Shown one piece after another: positions 1-8,633 of a stretch of 36,201 bases of DNA. The DNA comes from Desulfallas sp. Bu1-1 (GTDB lineage Bacteria > Bacillota > Desulfotomaculia > Desulfotomaculales > Desulfallaceae). The stretch is taken from contig NZ_JADNRQ010000027.1 in the NCBI RefSeq assembly GCF_015594625.1, positions 1 through 36,201 of the forward strand, given 5' to 3'. Numbering within the stretch: the first letter of the stretch is position 1; each line of letters begins with the position of its first letter. The notes under the pieces are model-generated. The model was not told where the DNA came from, made no database searches, and saw only the letters and a list, made by a program, of their open reading frames with translations. The position numbers and the translations under genes were made by a program.

Positions 1-239
1 ACGAAGAAGATGCGGTAACACCCAGGCGCGGTAAAAATGAAGTGGGTTATCCTTTTAAGGACACATGTCTTGATATAGGCAGCCTTAAAGTGATCAACTC
101 GCTGTTTTTGGGCGTAATATTGAAGAACGCTCCCATTGTTAACAAAGAAAGTATGGTGAATTCCATAAAAGAAGCGCTGCCAAGTAAGCTGCACGAGATT
201 AACATAAAAGCATTCAATGTGGGGGTGGGGAGTGAATAA
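1..239 (+). CDS. korC: 2-oxoacid:ferredoxin oxidoreductase gamma subunit, C-terminal part (5' truncated by window)
   Basis: The reading frame is open from the first base and ends with TAA at 237-239. The visible ~79 residues match the C-terminal end of the gamma (KorC/VorC-like) subunit of 2-oxoacid:ferredoxin oxidoreductases: a GSLKVINSLFLGVIL segment followed by an acidic/lysine helix and a terminal N-x-x-AFNVG motif. These enzymes oxidatively decarboxylate 2-oxoacids to acyl-CoA with reduction of ferredoxin. A GTG at 42 could be mistaken for the start, but the frame continues upstream with residues that also occur in a broken copy at 23796-23906, so the gene is simply cut by the window edge. 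Other kor subunits are presumably upstream. The exact substrate cannot be told from this fragment. Confidence 0.75.
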   Translation, partial: EEDAVTPRRGKNEVGYPFKDTCLDIGSLKVINSLFLGVILKNAPIVNKESMVNSIKEALPSKLHEINIKAFNVGVGSE

Positions 240-252
240 CGATAATCTGTTG

Positions 253-284
253 TAAAGCACCGCTAGTTAAAGCCCGGCCTGGTG
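253..284 (+). pseudogene. 32-bp fragment of an FAD-subunit (CoxM/XdhB-like) gene
   Basis: These 32 bases differ at only two positions from 24061-24092, which lies inside the intact FAD-subunit gene at 23949 and encodes its KHRQLKPGLV segment. The bases just before (205-248) are identical to 23872-23915, the region directly upstream of that gene. The fragment is therefore what remains of a second copy of the FAD-subunit gene, with its start and most of its body deleted. It is too short to encode anything. Confidence 0.8.
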
Positions 285-487
285 CTTAAATGCAAATAGA
301 TGCGTCAGCCCTTACCCTTTCTGAACGGTGAGCATCCGCTTTTTTATAATGATTTTATGAAAGAAATTAGGGAACTACGTATTTGTAAATAATATCGTGA
401 AACCGTTGATATTACTGCGTTTGGAAATTTATGTCGCCAAATTTGGATGATTTAAATAGAAAAATTTTTATTCAAAACTATTGATCG

Positions 488-516
488 TTTACAAGATATA
501 AGATATAATATATAAT
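488..516 (+). promoter_or_regulatory. Predicted sigma-A-type promoter of leader L1
   Basis: TTTACA (488-493), 17-base spacer, TATAAT (511-516). The same arrangement (TTGAAA, 17 bases, TATSAT) occurs at the heads of leaders L3, L4, L6 and L7 (19217, 19403, 32100 and 35616), which supports it as a real promoter rather than chance AT richness. Confidence 0.6.
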
Positions 517-559
517 GTAAAAAATGTATATTTTAATTGAGTAACTAATTTTACTTATG

Positions 560-588
560 ATAAAGGGGCATTAATTACTCCCCTTTAT
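560..588 (+). promoter_or_regulatory. Leader hairpin L1 (conserved leader family)
   Basis: Perfect 9-bp stem: ATAAAGGGG at 560-568 pairs with CCCCTTTAT at 580-588. It is followed by TTAATGAGTAAAA and then a terminator-like hairpin. The position and the A-rich tail match leaders L3, L4, L6 and L7, although the stem sequence differs, which suggests that structure rather than sequence is conserved. Confidence 0.5.
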
Positions 589-600
589 GTTAATGAGTAA

Positions 601-660
601 AACCTAGCCTCATTGTCCGTTTAAGGTTAATAAGTGCTGGGTTTTTTGTTTTTATTAAAA
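601..660 (+). terminator. Terminator/attenuator of leader L1
   Basis: AACCTAGC (601-608) can pair with GCTGGGTT (636-643), followed by an uninterrupted run of T broken by a single G. The loop contains an ATTGTCC...GGTTAAT element that can form an inner stem. Closely similar elements occur at 19507-19560 and 32208-32260, each downstream of a leader hairpin. Confidence 0.6.
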
Positions 661-1366
661 TTACAATAAAAAACTACAAAAAAATCAAAAAATAGACTAA
701 TTTTAAAAATATCTAACTCCCCATGATATTCCATCACATGACTATCTTGGTAGTTAAAATACCCGGCATATGATGACTTGTAAAAACGACATCAATTAAA
801 AATAACTTGATGTTAGTTAAATCTGGGAACCTGGCCAAAAAAGTATAGTAAAAAATCGTATAATTCTCAATAATATGCCGTTTTGCAATATTTCAATAAT
901 ATAACCCAAAAGTCATGACCCCTTAGGGCGTGAAGAAGTAGTTCGGCAGTTTGCGGCAAGCGTTGACTAAGAGCTACTACAGCCAAAAAGGTAAAATTGC
1001 GAAATGAACGGAAGAAACCGCCGGAGTGCCAGTTACAAGTACCGGTTTTGCAGTGAAATCAATATGATTAAATACTAAATTTTGGCAAAGATATAATACT
1101 TGGATGTAAAAGGTAAAATGTTTTTAAATGATGATACCGCTACCGCAGCAGGTATGTTTGATGATGTTGATAAAGATTTGGTGGTATGCTTAATTTTTAA
1201 AAAAAGGAGGGAAAGATTGATAAAATTGATGTCTATACTGTTGAAAGAAATTAGTTAATTAATAATTAGCAAAGGAGGGGGAAAGATTTTAGTCGAGATA
1301 TATGAATATGTATAATAATTAATCAGCAAAATATTAGTGTTTACTTACTAGAGGAGGAAGTAAATA

Positions 1367-2614
1367 ATGTCAAGAAAGGGTATCTTGGTGATTGTTAATC
1401 TGGACACACGTGGTCCTGAGTTTGTTTTAGTAAAGGAAACTATAGAAAATAGAGGGTTAAATGCTATTGTAATGGACTTTTCAATGGAAATGGAGCCTCC
1501 TTATCCAGGAGATATTACGTGTGAGGAAGTTGCAGAAGCGGGTGGCCTTTCAATTGAAGAAGTAAGATATCTTTATAACAAGTCTGATCGGATAAAGGCT
1601 ACAGATAACCAGATTGCCGGTGGAATCAAAATAGCAAAAAGGCTATTGGAAGAAGGTAAGATTCATGGTGCAATTGGAATTGGAGGTGGAACATCATCGC
1701 TTGTGGCAACAAGCATTATGAAGCAACTTCCATTTGGCATGCCAAAACTCATGGCATCACCTATGGCGGCTCACCCCAGGTATATAAGTAAATATGTTGG
1801 TACGAAGGACATGACAATGCATCATACCGTACTTGATATTGTAGGTTTGAATCCATTGTTAAAAATCCAACTTATGAATGCTATAGGTGCAATTTGCGGC
1901 ATGGTAGAACTATCTGAGGGCTGGGAAATTAAAAGCGATAAACCGCTTATAGCTGTTTCAGCTTTTGGGCAGGCTGAAAGAGCCGTAGAACATGCCATAC
2001 ATTACTTAAAGGATCTCGGTTATGAACCTATAGTGACCCATGCCCAGGGCGTAGGGGATAGAGCAATGGATGAAATGATTGCTGAAGGGCTTTTTCAGGG
2101 TGTAATTGATTTTGTCACTGGTGGTATCACTGATGAACTATTTGGCGGGAACTGTGCCGGTGGGCCCAATAGAATTTTAGCGGCATGTAAGGCTAAAATT
2201 CCGCAAATAGTTGCTCCAGCTGGCCTTGAAAAAATTAGTTATGGAGGCCGAAGTGATTTGTATGAACGCTTTGCGGGTAGGAAAATGAAAATTACTGATT
2301 CTTCAAGGGTGCAAGTAAGGGTAACGGCCGAAGAATTAAAACAAGTTGCCCGTGTGGTTGCTGAAAGGCTTAATGAAGCAATTGCTCCTACAAAAATGCT
2401 ATACCCCCAAAAGGGGTGGTCAGCTATGAGTGAGGAAGGAATGCATATCCACGACCCGGAAGCGGATGCAGCTTTTCTAGAAGAGCTTAAAAAACACCTT
2501 AAAAAAGAAGTAGAAATTGTTGAATTACCTTTAGCTTTAAATACAGAAGAATTTGCTAAAAAAGCCGTGGAGTTATTTGATGAAATGTATAAAACATGGA
2601 TAAATAAAAACTAA
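1367..2614 (+). CDS. UPF0261 / Tm-1-like ATP-binding domain protein
   Basis: A 415-residue protein matching the UPF0261 family in length and motifs: the N-terminal GILVIVNLDTRGPEF start, a glycine-rich IGIGGGTSSL segment around residue 104, SPMAAHPRYISKYVGTKDMTM, and GGITDELFGG in the C-terminal half. The family is related to the N-terminal region of the plant protein Tm-1; its bacterial role is not established. The start is fixed by GAGGAGG at 1351-1357, ten bases upstream. It is the first gene of the cluster that continues with ubiD (21-base gap) and the two phosphotransferase-like genes. Its position suggests it acts on, or senses, a substrate of that pathway, but this is inference. Confidence 0.85.
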   Translation: MSRKGILVIVNLDTRGPEFVLVKETIENRGLNAIVMDFSMEMEPPYPGDITCEEVAEAGGLSIEEVRYLYNKSDRIKATDNQIAGGIKIAKRLLEEGKIHGAIGIGGGTSSLVATSIMKQLPFGMPKLMASPMAAHPRYISKYVGTKDMTMHHTVLDIVGLNPLLKIQLMNAIGAICGMVELSEGWEIKSDKPLIAVSAFGQAERAVEHAIHYLKDLGYEPIVTHAQGVGDRAMDEMIAEGLFQGVIDFVTGGITDELFGGNCAGGPNRILAACKAKIPQIVAPAGLEKISYGGRSDLYERFAGRKMKITDSSRVQVRVTAEELKQVARVVAERLNEAIAPTKMLYPQKGWSAMSEEGMHIHDPEADAAFLEELKKHLKKEVEIVELPLALNTEEFAKKAVELFDEMYKTWINKN

Positions 2615-2635
2615 TTTTATTAGGGGGTAGAAATC

Positions 2636-4072
2636 TTGAAAACCAATCATGCACAGGTGGAAATTAATGATTTGAGAGATCTTATACAGTTATGTGAACA
2701 AATGGGGGAACTAAAGCGCGTTAAAGCTGAGGTAGATTGGAATTTAGAACTGTGCCATATTGCTAAAAGAAATGAAGAACAAAATGGTCCTGCTTTAATC
2801 TTTGAAAATGTAAAAGGTTATAAAACTCCGGTTTTAACAAGTGTATTTATGAAACCCAAGCATGTTGCTATGGTTTTTAATATGCCACTTCAATCTACCA
2901 TTTTTGATTTAGCTAAAAAGTGGATAAGCATAACGGAAAAGGGAGGAATTCCGCCGAAACTGGTGAGTAATGGTCCCGTAATGGAAAATATCAAAACAGG
3001 TGATGATGTTAATCTTTACGAGTTTCCGGTTCCAAAGTACTTCCCCAAAGATGGAGGGCGTTATTTTGGGACGTCGGTATGCTTAATAACAAAGGATCCA
3101 GAAACAGGCTTTGTTAACCTTGGGACTTATAGGATGGAAATGCTGGACGAGAAGAGCCTGGGAGCCCTCATATTGAAAGGAAAAGATGCTGACATAACAA
3201 TGAAAAAGTATCAGGCCAGAAACGAATTGATGCCAGCTGCGGCAGTGATCGGTGGCGACCCGCGGTTATTCTTCCTTTCAGCATGTTCTATCCCTTATGG
3301 CGTAAGTGAATACGATATTGCCGGTGCTCTGCGGGGGAAACCGGTTGAAGTTATAGAAAGTGACCTTACCGGCTTACCAATACCAGCTCATGCGGAGATT
3401 GTAGCGGAAGGTTTTATTGATCCGAATCCTGAGAACTATCGTGATGAAGGGCCATTTGGAGAATATACTGGGTATTACTCCAAAGGGCGGATGCCGCGGC
3501 CGTGGTTGGATGTAAAACGTATTTTGCATCGCAATAATCCTATTTTTTGGGGAACAACGGTAGGACGTCCCCCTACAACAAACGTTTTGATTCATTCGCT
3601 TGCTAAGACAGCTGCTCTTTGGGAGCAACTTAACCAAATGAAAATACCAGGAATACAATCTGTTTACTTCCATCCAGCGGCGGGGCGTTTTTGGGCTGTC
3701 ATTTCTGTTAAACAGATGTATCCGGGACACGCTCGCCAAGCCGGGCTGGCTGCTTTTGCTACAGTGGTTGGTAACTATGGAATGAAAGGTGTAATTGTCG
3801 TTGATGATGACATACGCGCAGATGATTGGGATCGTGTAATGTGGGCTTTGTCTGTCCGGTATAACCCGGTTGAGGATACTGAGATTATCAAAAAAGGACG
3901 CTCAACAGCACTGGATCCCTCTTTACCCATGGGTAACCGTCATATATGTTCCCGGATTTTAATGGATGCTACAATACCTTATGAGTGGGAGGATAAGCCG
4001 GAACTAGTCGAGATGGATGAAGATATGATGAAGAGGGTTAATGAACGTTGGAGCGAGTTTGGAATTGATTAA
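2636..4072 (+). CDS. UbiD family decarboxylase (prenyl-FMN dependent)
   Basis: A 478-residue protein of the UbiD family, which catalyses reversible decarboxylation of aromatic or unsaturated acids with prenylated FMN. Visible signature residues are NLGTYRM (161-167, with the conserved Arg at 166), the metal/cofactor segment AHAEIVAEG (251-259), and EGPFGE (271-276), in which the two glutamates are spaced five apart as in the catalytic E-x4-E of characterised members. The start is TTG at 2636 preceded by AGGGGGTAG. The gene lies 27 bases upstream of a PEP-synthase-like gene, and ubiX, which makes the cofactor, is at 11182. In phenol degraders a UbiD-type phenylphosphate carboxylase sits beside phenylphosphate synthase, so a related role is plausible. 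Other known UbiD-carboxylase subunits (the small gamma and the HAD phosphatase delta) are not in the window. Confidence 0.92.
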   Translation: MKTNHAQVEINDLRDLIQLCEQMGELKRVKAEVDWNLELCHIAKRNEEQNGPALIFENVKGYKTPVLTSVFMKPKHVAMVFNMPLQSTIFDLAKKWISITEKGGIPPKLVSNGPVMENIKTGDDVNLYEFPVPKYFPKDGGRYFGTSVCLITKDPETGFVNLGTYRMEMLDEKSLGALILKGKDADITMKKYQARNELMPAAAVIGGDPRLFFLSACSIPYGVSEYDIAGALRGKPVEVIESDLTGLPIPAHAEIVAEGFIDPNPENYRDEGPFGEYTGYYSKGRMPRPWLDVKRILHRNNPIFWGTTVGRPPTTNVLIHSLAKTAALWEQLNQMKIPGIQSVYFHPAAGRFWAVISVKQMYPGHARQAGLAAFATVVGNYGMKGVIVVDDDIRADDWDRVMWALSVRYNPVEDTEIIKKGRSTALDPSLPMGNRHICSRILMDATIPYEWEDKPELVEMDEDMMKRVNERWSEFGID

Positions 4073-4099
4073 TTAAATTGAGATAGGAGGTTAAGATAA

Positions 4100-5929
4100 A
4101 TGCCCAAAAAGTGGTTGAGTCCATTTGAAGTAGAAACACCAAAAGGGTGCGAAGGCTGGCAAGAAATGTACCCAAGTTACTACTTGTTCAGTGAGGAAAG
4201 AAAGGATTTTGAAAATAATAGGGCCTGGTATTGTGATGCGCTGCATCACCCCGAGCCGATGGCCCCCTTTGATCTAATTTTGCCTGAATGCTGGCAAATT
4301 GCCTTATCCCAATATAACAGCCGTATTTTTCCGGCACCGGCGGCTATGGGAATAGATCATCGTCTTATTAACGGATACATCTATATAAGTCCAAACCCAA
4401 TTACTGATGAAGAATTAATAAATCGGCGGAAAGAACAGTTTATTGAGCGAACACGTTATTATTATGAAAACTGGGAAGCCTTATACAGAATATGGAAAAA
4501 GAAAATTATTTCTTTAATAAATGAACTAAAAGACATTGAGATTGGAACTTTACCGGAGATAGAAAATGAAGACATGGTAAAAGATGCGATAGGAGTGTCT
4601 TCTGGATATAACTTACTGGTTAAGTACAATCGTTTAATAGAAAACATGTTTAAAGCATGGCAATATCACTCTGAGTTTGCCAATATCGGTTACGCGTCCT
4701 ATCTTGCATTTATGACATTTTGCAAGTCGGCTTTTCCCGAAATTGATGAGCAAACTGCGGCAAGAATGATATCCGCTATAGAATTGGATGTATTAAAACC
4801 GGATGGGGAACTGAGAAAACTTGCAAAGTTATCCTTGCAACTCAATGTGGATGATAAAATTATTGGAATGGTAGATTCCGAAAGTACCCCGGAGAAAATC
4901 TTAAATGAGTTGCGAGAAGACGAAAACGGCAGGTTATGGGTGGAAAGTTTCGAAAAAGCAAGAGATCCTTGGTTTTACTTTTCAGTAGGTATGGGGAATT
5001 TCTACCATAAGCATCGTGCATGGAACGATGACTTAACTATTCCGCTGAGAGCCATAGCGGATTATATCAAAATGGCAAAACGGGGAGAATCTATTGATCG
5101 TCCATTTGATGAATTACGCAAGCAAAGGGATGAGATAACAAAAGGTTATAGAGAGCTTTTAAGCAGTATTGAAGAAAAAGATACTTTTGATCAACTGTTG
5201 AAAACCGGTCGAACTTCATTCCCATTCCTGGAGAACCATGTTTTTTACGTAGAGCATTGGCACCATGCGATCTTTTGGAATAAGATTCGTGATATTGGAA
5301 AATTGCTCGTGGAAAATGACTTTTTGGAAAACTCAGAAGATGTTATGATGCTCCACCATTCAGAAATACGTCAATTGTTATTTGAATTGGTTACCAGTTG
5401 GTCTGTTGGTTCACCTGCAAGGGCACCCTACTACCTGCCTGAAAAAATAAAACGCCGCAAAGACATATTGGAACGTTTAAAGGAATGGACACCATTGCCG
5501 GTTGTCGGAAAGATGCCTGAGGTAATAACAGATCCTTACATTATTATGATGTGGGGAATTACATCTGAGCGTTTAGATACATGGAGTGAACAGGAAGAAG
5601 AAGGAAAAGTTAAAGGTGCTGCTGGTTCACCCGGTATTGGTGTTGGCGTGGCGAGGGTGATTAGGTCAATTGACAAGTTGAATGAGGTTAAGGAAGGTGA
5701 AGTTCTGGTTTGCCCAGCCACCTCTCCCAGTTGGGGTGTGATATTTACTAAAATTAATGCTTTGGTTACAGATACTGGCGGAATTATGTCTCATGCGGCT
5801 ATTGTCGCAAGGGAACATAATTTGCCGGCTGTTGTAGGTACTGGCAAGGGAACTAGCATTATCAAAACAGGAGATAAAATCAAGGTTGATGGAAATACCG
5901 GAATAGTGGAAATATTGGAAAGAGCGTAA
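4100..5929 (+). CDS. PEP-utilising phosphotransferase, phenylphosphate synthase alpha-like
   Basis: A 609-residue protein whose C-terminal ~110 residues are a PEP-utiliser mobile (phosphohistidine) domain, with GGIMSHAAIVARE carrying the swivelling His at about 565. The N-terminal ~480 residues are rich in aromatic and charged residues and contain an HHPEPMAPFDLILPE segment; they lack the PEP/pyruvate-binding ATP-grasp module. That module is instead supplied by the next gene. Separation of the phosphohistidine chain (~70 kDa) from the ATP-binding chain (~40 kDa) is the organisation of phenylphosphate synthase PpsA/PpsB from anaerobic phenol degraders. AGGAGG at 4085-4090 supports the ATG. The likely reaction is ATP-driven phosphorylation of a hydroxylated substrate; the substrate is unknown. 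Rifampin phosphotransferase-like enzymes share these domains and are the alternative. Confidence 0.8.
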   Translation: MPKKWLSPFEVETPKGCEGWQEMYPSYYLFSEERKDFENNRAWYCDALHHPEPMAPFDLILPECWQIALSQYNSRIFPAPAAMGIDHRLINGYIYISPNPITDEELINRRKEQFIERTRYYYENWEALYRIWKKKIISLINELKDIEIGTLPEIENEDMVKDAIGVSSGYNLLVKYNRLIENMFKAWQYHSEFANIGYASYLAFMTFCKSAFPEIDEQTAARMISAIELDVLKPDGELRKLAKLSLQLNVDDKIIGMVDSESTPEKILNELREDENGRLWVESFEKARDPWFYFSVGMGNFYHKHRAWNDDLTIPLRAIADYIKMAKRGESIDRPFDELRKQRDEITKGYRELLSSIEEKDTFDQLLKTGRTSFPFLENHVFYVEHWHHAIFWNKIRDIGKLLVENDFLENSEDVMMLHHSEIRQLLFELVTSWSVGSPARAPYYLPEKIKRRKDILERLKEWTPLPVVGKMPEVITDPYIIMMWGITSERLDTWSEQEEEGKVKGAAGSPGIGVGVARVIRSIDKLNEVKEGEVLVCPATSPSWGVIFTKINALVTDTGGIMSHAAIVAREHNLPAVVGTGKGTSIIKTGDKIKVDGNTGIVEILERA

Positions 5930-5980
5930 TTAGTATAAATATTAGAACGAGCCTAATCGTTGAAAATATCAGGCAAAGTT

Positions 5981-6013
5981 AACTGGAGACCAAGGTAATC
6001 TTGGTCTCCAGTT
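5981..6013 (+). promoter_or_regulatory. Perfect 14-bp stem-loop between the two phosphotransferase genes
   Basis: AACTGGAGACCAAG (5981-5994), 5-base loop, then its exact reverse complement (6000-6013). There is no T run immediately after, so it is not a classical terminator. It lies in the 258-base gap between the PpsA-like gene and the PpsB-like start and may be an mRNA processing or stability element or a protein-binding palindrome. Confidence 0.6.
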
Positions 6014-6187
6014 ACAAGTATTTTAACTGAGGTTTGACCGCGGTTTCCAAAAACCTTGTTATTAATGATTTTTCGCGTGTTACAAAAACGGGGTCCAAAA
6101 AATGGAAGTGACTCGAGCCTTACAGTCCCAAGGTATCTAAATTTTAGCTCTCAAATCAAATGTGAGTTTAACTGGAGGCAGAAAACT

Positions 6188-7258
6188 ATGCAAAGTAAAA
6201 TGATTTATTGGTTAAAAGAATTAAAACAGGAAGATTTATATTTAGTTGGTAAAAAGTGTGCTAATTTAGGAGAAATGACAAATCATCAATTACCGGTTCC
6301 GCCGGGTTTTGCAATTTCCTTAGAAGCTTACCGGAAATTTATTTTTGAAACGGGTCTGCAAGAAGAAATTAGTAAAATCCTTAACGAAGCGTATTATTCC
6401 AAGCATCCTATTGATGATTTGGAACTGTTGAGTAAAAAAATACGGTCCATGATGGAATCGGCTACTATGCCTGATGATATTAAACAAGAAATCATTAAAT
6501 TCTATCACGAGTTATCCAAGAAAATGGGTAAAAAGCATTTAAAGGTTGCTGTTCGTTCCAGTGGTCCTGTTAGTATGCCGGGAAGTTACGAAACATTTTT
6601 ATATGTACACGGCGATGATGATGTTATTAATAAAGTTATCAAATGCTGGAGCAGTACATTTAATGCTCGTTCTCTTGCTACCAAAATAAAAAACAAAGTA
6701 AGTATTGAAGATGCACCGATAGGCGTAGCAGTGATCAAAATGGTTAATGCAAAGGCAGCAGGTGTTCTTTTTACTATTAATCCCATAACCGGTGATCGTT
6801 CTAAGATGTTGGTAGAGGCCAACTGGGGATTGGGAGAAAGCATAGTGTCAGGACGTGTAGGACCGGACAGATTCCGGTTAAATAGGTTTACTTCGGCGGT
6901 TGAGGAAAGAACCTTAGGTTCTAAAGAAGAGGAATGTGTCTATGATGCTGAGCTAGGGGAGGTGGTATTCAAGCCCATTCCTGAGGAGCGGAAAAAGATG
7001 TTTTGTTTGACAGATGAAGAACTTGATCAGCTTGTTCGACTGGGCAAGAAAGTTGAAGCGTACTTTGGTAATGTGCCACAAGATATTGAGTGGGCTTTCG
7101 ACCGGGATATGGAGTTTGGCAAGAACCTGTTATTATTACAAGCGCGACCTGAGCAGACGTATGCGGCCAGGGAGAAGCAGCGTGAAAAAGTAAGTTGTGC
7201 TAGTAGTATGGATTATATCTCAGATTTTCTTTCCAAGGGTGTTAAATTAAAAGTATAA
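6188..7258 (+). CDS. PEP/pyruvate-binding (ATP-grasp) protein, phenylphosphate synthase beta-like
   Basis: A 356-residue protein corresponding to the N-terminal ATP-binding module of PEP synthase. Motifs are VGKKCANLGEM and LPVPPGFAIS near the start, VAVRSSGPVSMPGSYETFL in the middle, ITGDRSKMLVEANWGLGESIVSG, and LLLQARPEQTY near the C-terminus. It has no swivelling-His or PEP-binding domain, so it must work with a partner, most simply the protein encoded at 4100. The length matches the ~40-kDa PpsB subunit. I chose ATG 6188 because GGAGG lies at 6174-6178; the frame is open to 6056, but the extra 44 residues have no family similarity. The third, CBS-type subunit known for phenylphosphate synthase is not present here. 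Confidence 0.82.
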   Translation: MQSKMIYWLKELKQEDLYLVGKKCANLGEMTNHQLPVPPGFAISLEAYRKFIFETGLQEEISKILNEAYYSKHPIDDLELLSKKIRSMMESATMPDDIKQEIIKFYHELSKKMGKKHLKVAVRSSGPVSMPGSYETFLYVHGDDDVINKVIKCWSSTFNARSLATKIKNKVSIEDAPIGVAVIKMVNAKAAGVLFTINPITGDRSKMLVEANWGLGESIVSGRVGPDRFRLNRFTSAVEERTLGSKEEECVYDAELGEVVFKPIPEERKKMFCLTDEELDQLVRLGKKVEAYFGNVPQDIEWAFDRDMEFGKNLLLLQARPEQTYAAREKQREKVSCASSMDYISDFLSKGVKLKV

Positions 7259-7273
7259 AAAGGGGGTATACCT

Positions 7274-8164
7274 TTGAAAACATTGACTGCATTTGAATAT
7301 ATAAAACCGGCACTAATTGATGAAGCTCTTTATTACTTGAATAAATATGGCGATTCGGCGTCAATTTTAGCCGGAGGAACGGACCTCCTTGTTCGCATGA
7401 AACACAGGCAAATTAATCCGGCATATTTAATTGACATTAAAGGATTGGCGGAATTGTCAACCATTTCGTACAACCCGGAAAATGGCTTGGTAATTGGCGC
7501 CTTGGCAAAAATCCACGAATTGGAGATTAATCAGGACGTGCAGGCGAAGTACGGTGCACTGGCCATGGCGGCCGAACAATTTGCCACCGCCCAGGTCCGT
7601 AATATGGCCACAATAGTCGGAAATATTTGTCGTTCTTCACCGGCAGCGGATATGGCCCCGCCACTTCTGGCTCTGGATGCGAAACTTGAAGTTTTCGGCC
7701 TGGGTTACAAAAAACTGTTACCCCTCAAAGATTTCTTCACAGGTCCTGGTACAAATCAATTGAAAAATAATGAAATTCTTACCCGGGTTATGGTACCCCC
7801 ACCAGGTCCCTGTTCGGCATCGGCATTCATTAAACTGGGCAGGACAGCTGAGGATCTGGCCAAAGTAAGTGTAGCTGTATATATTGAAATGGACTCTTCT
7901 TTAATTAAGGAAATTCGTATCGCCCTTGGGGCAGTGGCGCCGACACCGATTAGAGCTTATGACGCCGAGGCTGCCTTAAAAGGCCGGACCCCTTCGGAGA
8001 CCCTGATTAAAGACGCCAGTCATATGGCTGCTGAAGCGACAAGCCCTGTGGATGATTTACGTTCCACAGCGGCCTACCGTCGTGAAGTAGGGAGGGTACT
8101 GGTGGAACGTATGATAAATAAAGCGATTGCGGAGGTGTCAAAAAATGGCAGGCAAAAAGCATAA
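7274..8164 (+). CDS. Molybdenum hydroxylase, FAD-binding medium subunit (CoxM/XdhB-like)
   Basis: A 296-residue protein with the two FAD-binding loops of the xanthine dehydrogenase family medium subunit: AGGTDL (33-38) and TIVGNIC followed by SSPAADMAPPLLALDA (from 113). It passes electrons from the 2Fe-2S subunit to an acceptor. The start is TTG at 7274, preceded by AAGGGGG; it begins 16 bases after the PpsB-like gene, so it is probably cotranscribed with it. It overlaps the 2Fe-2S gene by 20 bases. Unlike the related subunit at 23949, it has no cysteine insert. Confidence 0.93.
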   Translation: MKTLTAFEYIKPALIDEALYYLNKYGDSASILAGGTDLLVRMKHRQINPAYLIDIKGLAELSTISYNPENGLVIGALAKIHELEINQDVQAKYGALAMAAEQFATAQVRNMATIVGNICRSSPAADMAPPLLALDAKLEVFGLGYKKLLPLKDFFTGPGTNQLKNNEILTRVMVPPPGPCSASAFIKLGRTAEDLAKVSVAVYIEMDSSLIKEIRIALGAVAPTPIRAYDAEAALKGRTPSETLIKDASHMAAEATSPVDDLRSTAAYRREVGRVLVERMINKAIAEVSKNGRQKA

Positions 8165-8633
8165 GATTAAATTTTTACTAAACGGTACTGAACAGGCCAT
8201 GGAGGTGGAACCGAACAGTACCCTGTTAAGAACATTGCGTGACGGGCTTGGTCTTACGGGGACAAAATGCGGCTGCGACAACGGGGAATGCGGTGCCTGT
8301 ACTGTTTTAATAGATGGAAAGGCTGTGCTTTCCTGTCTTACCCTGACCGTGGAAGTGGATGGTAAAGAGGTTACAACAATTGAAGGGCTTGCTCAGGGTA
8401 CTACATTGCATCCGGTGCAACAGGCCTTTATCGACCATCATGGCACTCAGTGCGGTTTTTGCACTCCGGGTATAATTATGTCCTCCGTATCACTTTTAAA
8501 TGAGAACCCTCAACCAACGGAAATGGACGTTAAAAAAGCCCTGGTCGGCAATCTTTGCAGGTGTGGTTCTTATCCCATGGCGGTAAATGCTGTTTTGCAG
8601 GCAGCTGGCAAAAACCGTGGAGGTGAAAAATAA
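8145..8633 (+). CDS. Molybdenum hydroxylase, [2Fe-2S] small subunit (CoxS-like)
   Basis: A 162-residue protein with the plant-type ferredoxin cluster ligands C44, C49, C52, C64 (CDNGECGACTV) and the second, helical cluster ligands C103, C106 (CGFC), C138, C140 (CRC). The usual CRCTGY is CRCGSY here. ATG 8145 is preferred over an upstream TTG at 8127 because GGAGGTG lies at 8131-8137, seven bases upstream of the ATG. It overlaps the FAD gene and its stop overlaps the ATG of the large subunit (TAATG), indicating translational coupling. Confidence 0.94.
   Translation: MAGKKHKIKFLLNGTEQAMEVEPNSTLLRTLRDGLGLTGTKCGCDNGECGACTVLIDGKAVLSCLTLTVEVDGKEVTTIEGLAQGTTLHPVQQAFIDHHGTQCGFCTPGIIMSSVSLLNENPQPTEMDVKKALVGNLCRCGSYPMAVNAVLQAAGKNRGGEK

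Larger units (their letters stand above)
285..1366. other. ~1.1 kb spacer without an intact gene
   Basis: No convincing coding region was found. The region holds a promoter-hairpin-terminator leader (488-660), an AT-rich stretch (660-900), and a more GC-rich piece (about 920-1050) that may be degraded coding DNA but could not be assigned. Two similar purine-rich RBS-like tracts lie near 1202-1215 and 1271-1285. Between them a short TTG-initiated frame of about 53 codons (1103 to about 1257) resembles nothing I recognise. The RBS of the next gene closes the region. Confidence 0.5.

Noticed and set aside
1103-1257. Short TTG-initiated frame of about 53 codons before the first cluster
   Set aside because: No clear RBS, no recognised similarity, and it lies in a region of likely degraded DNA.
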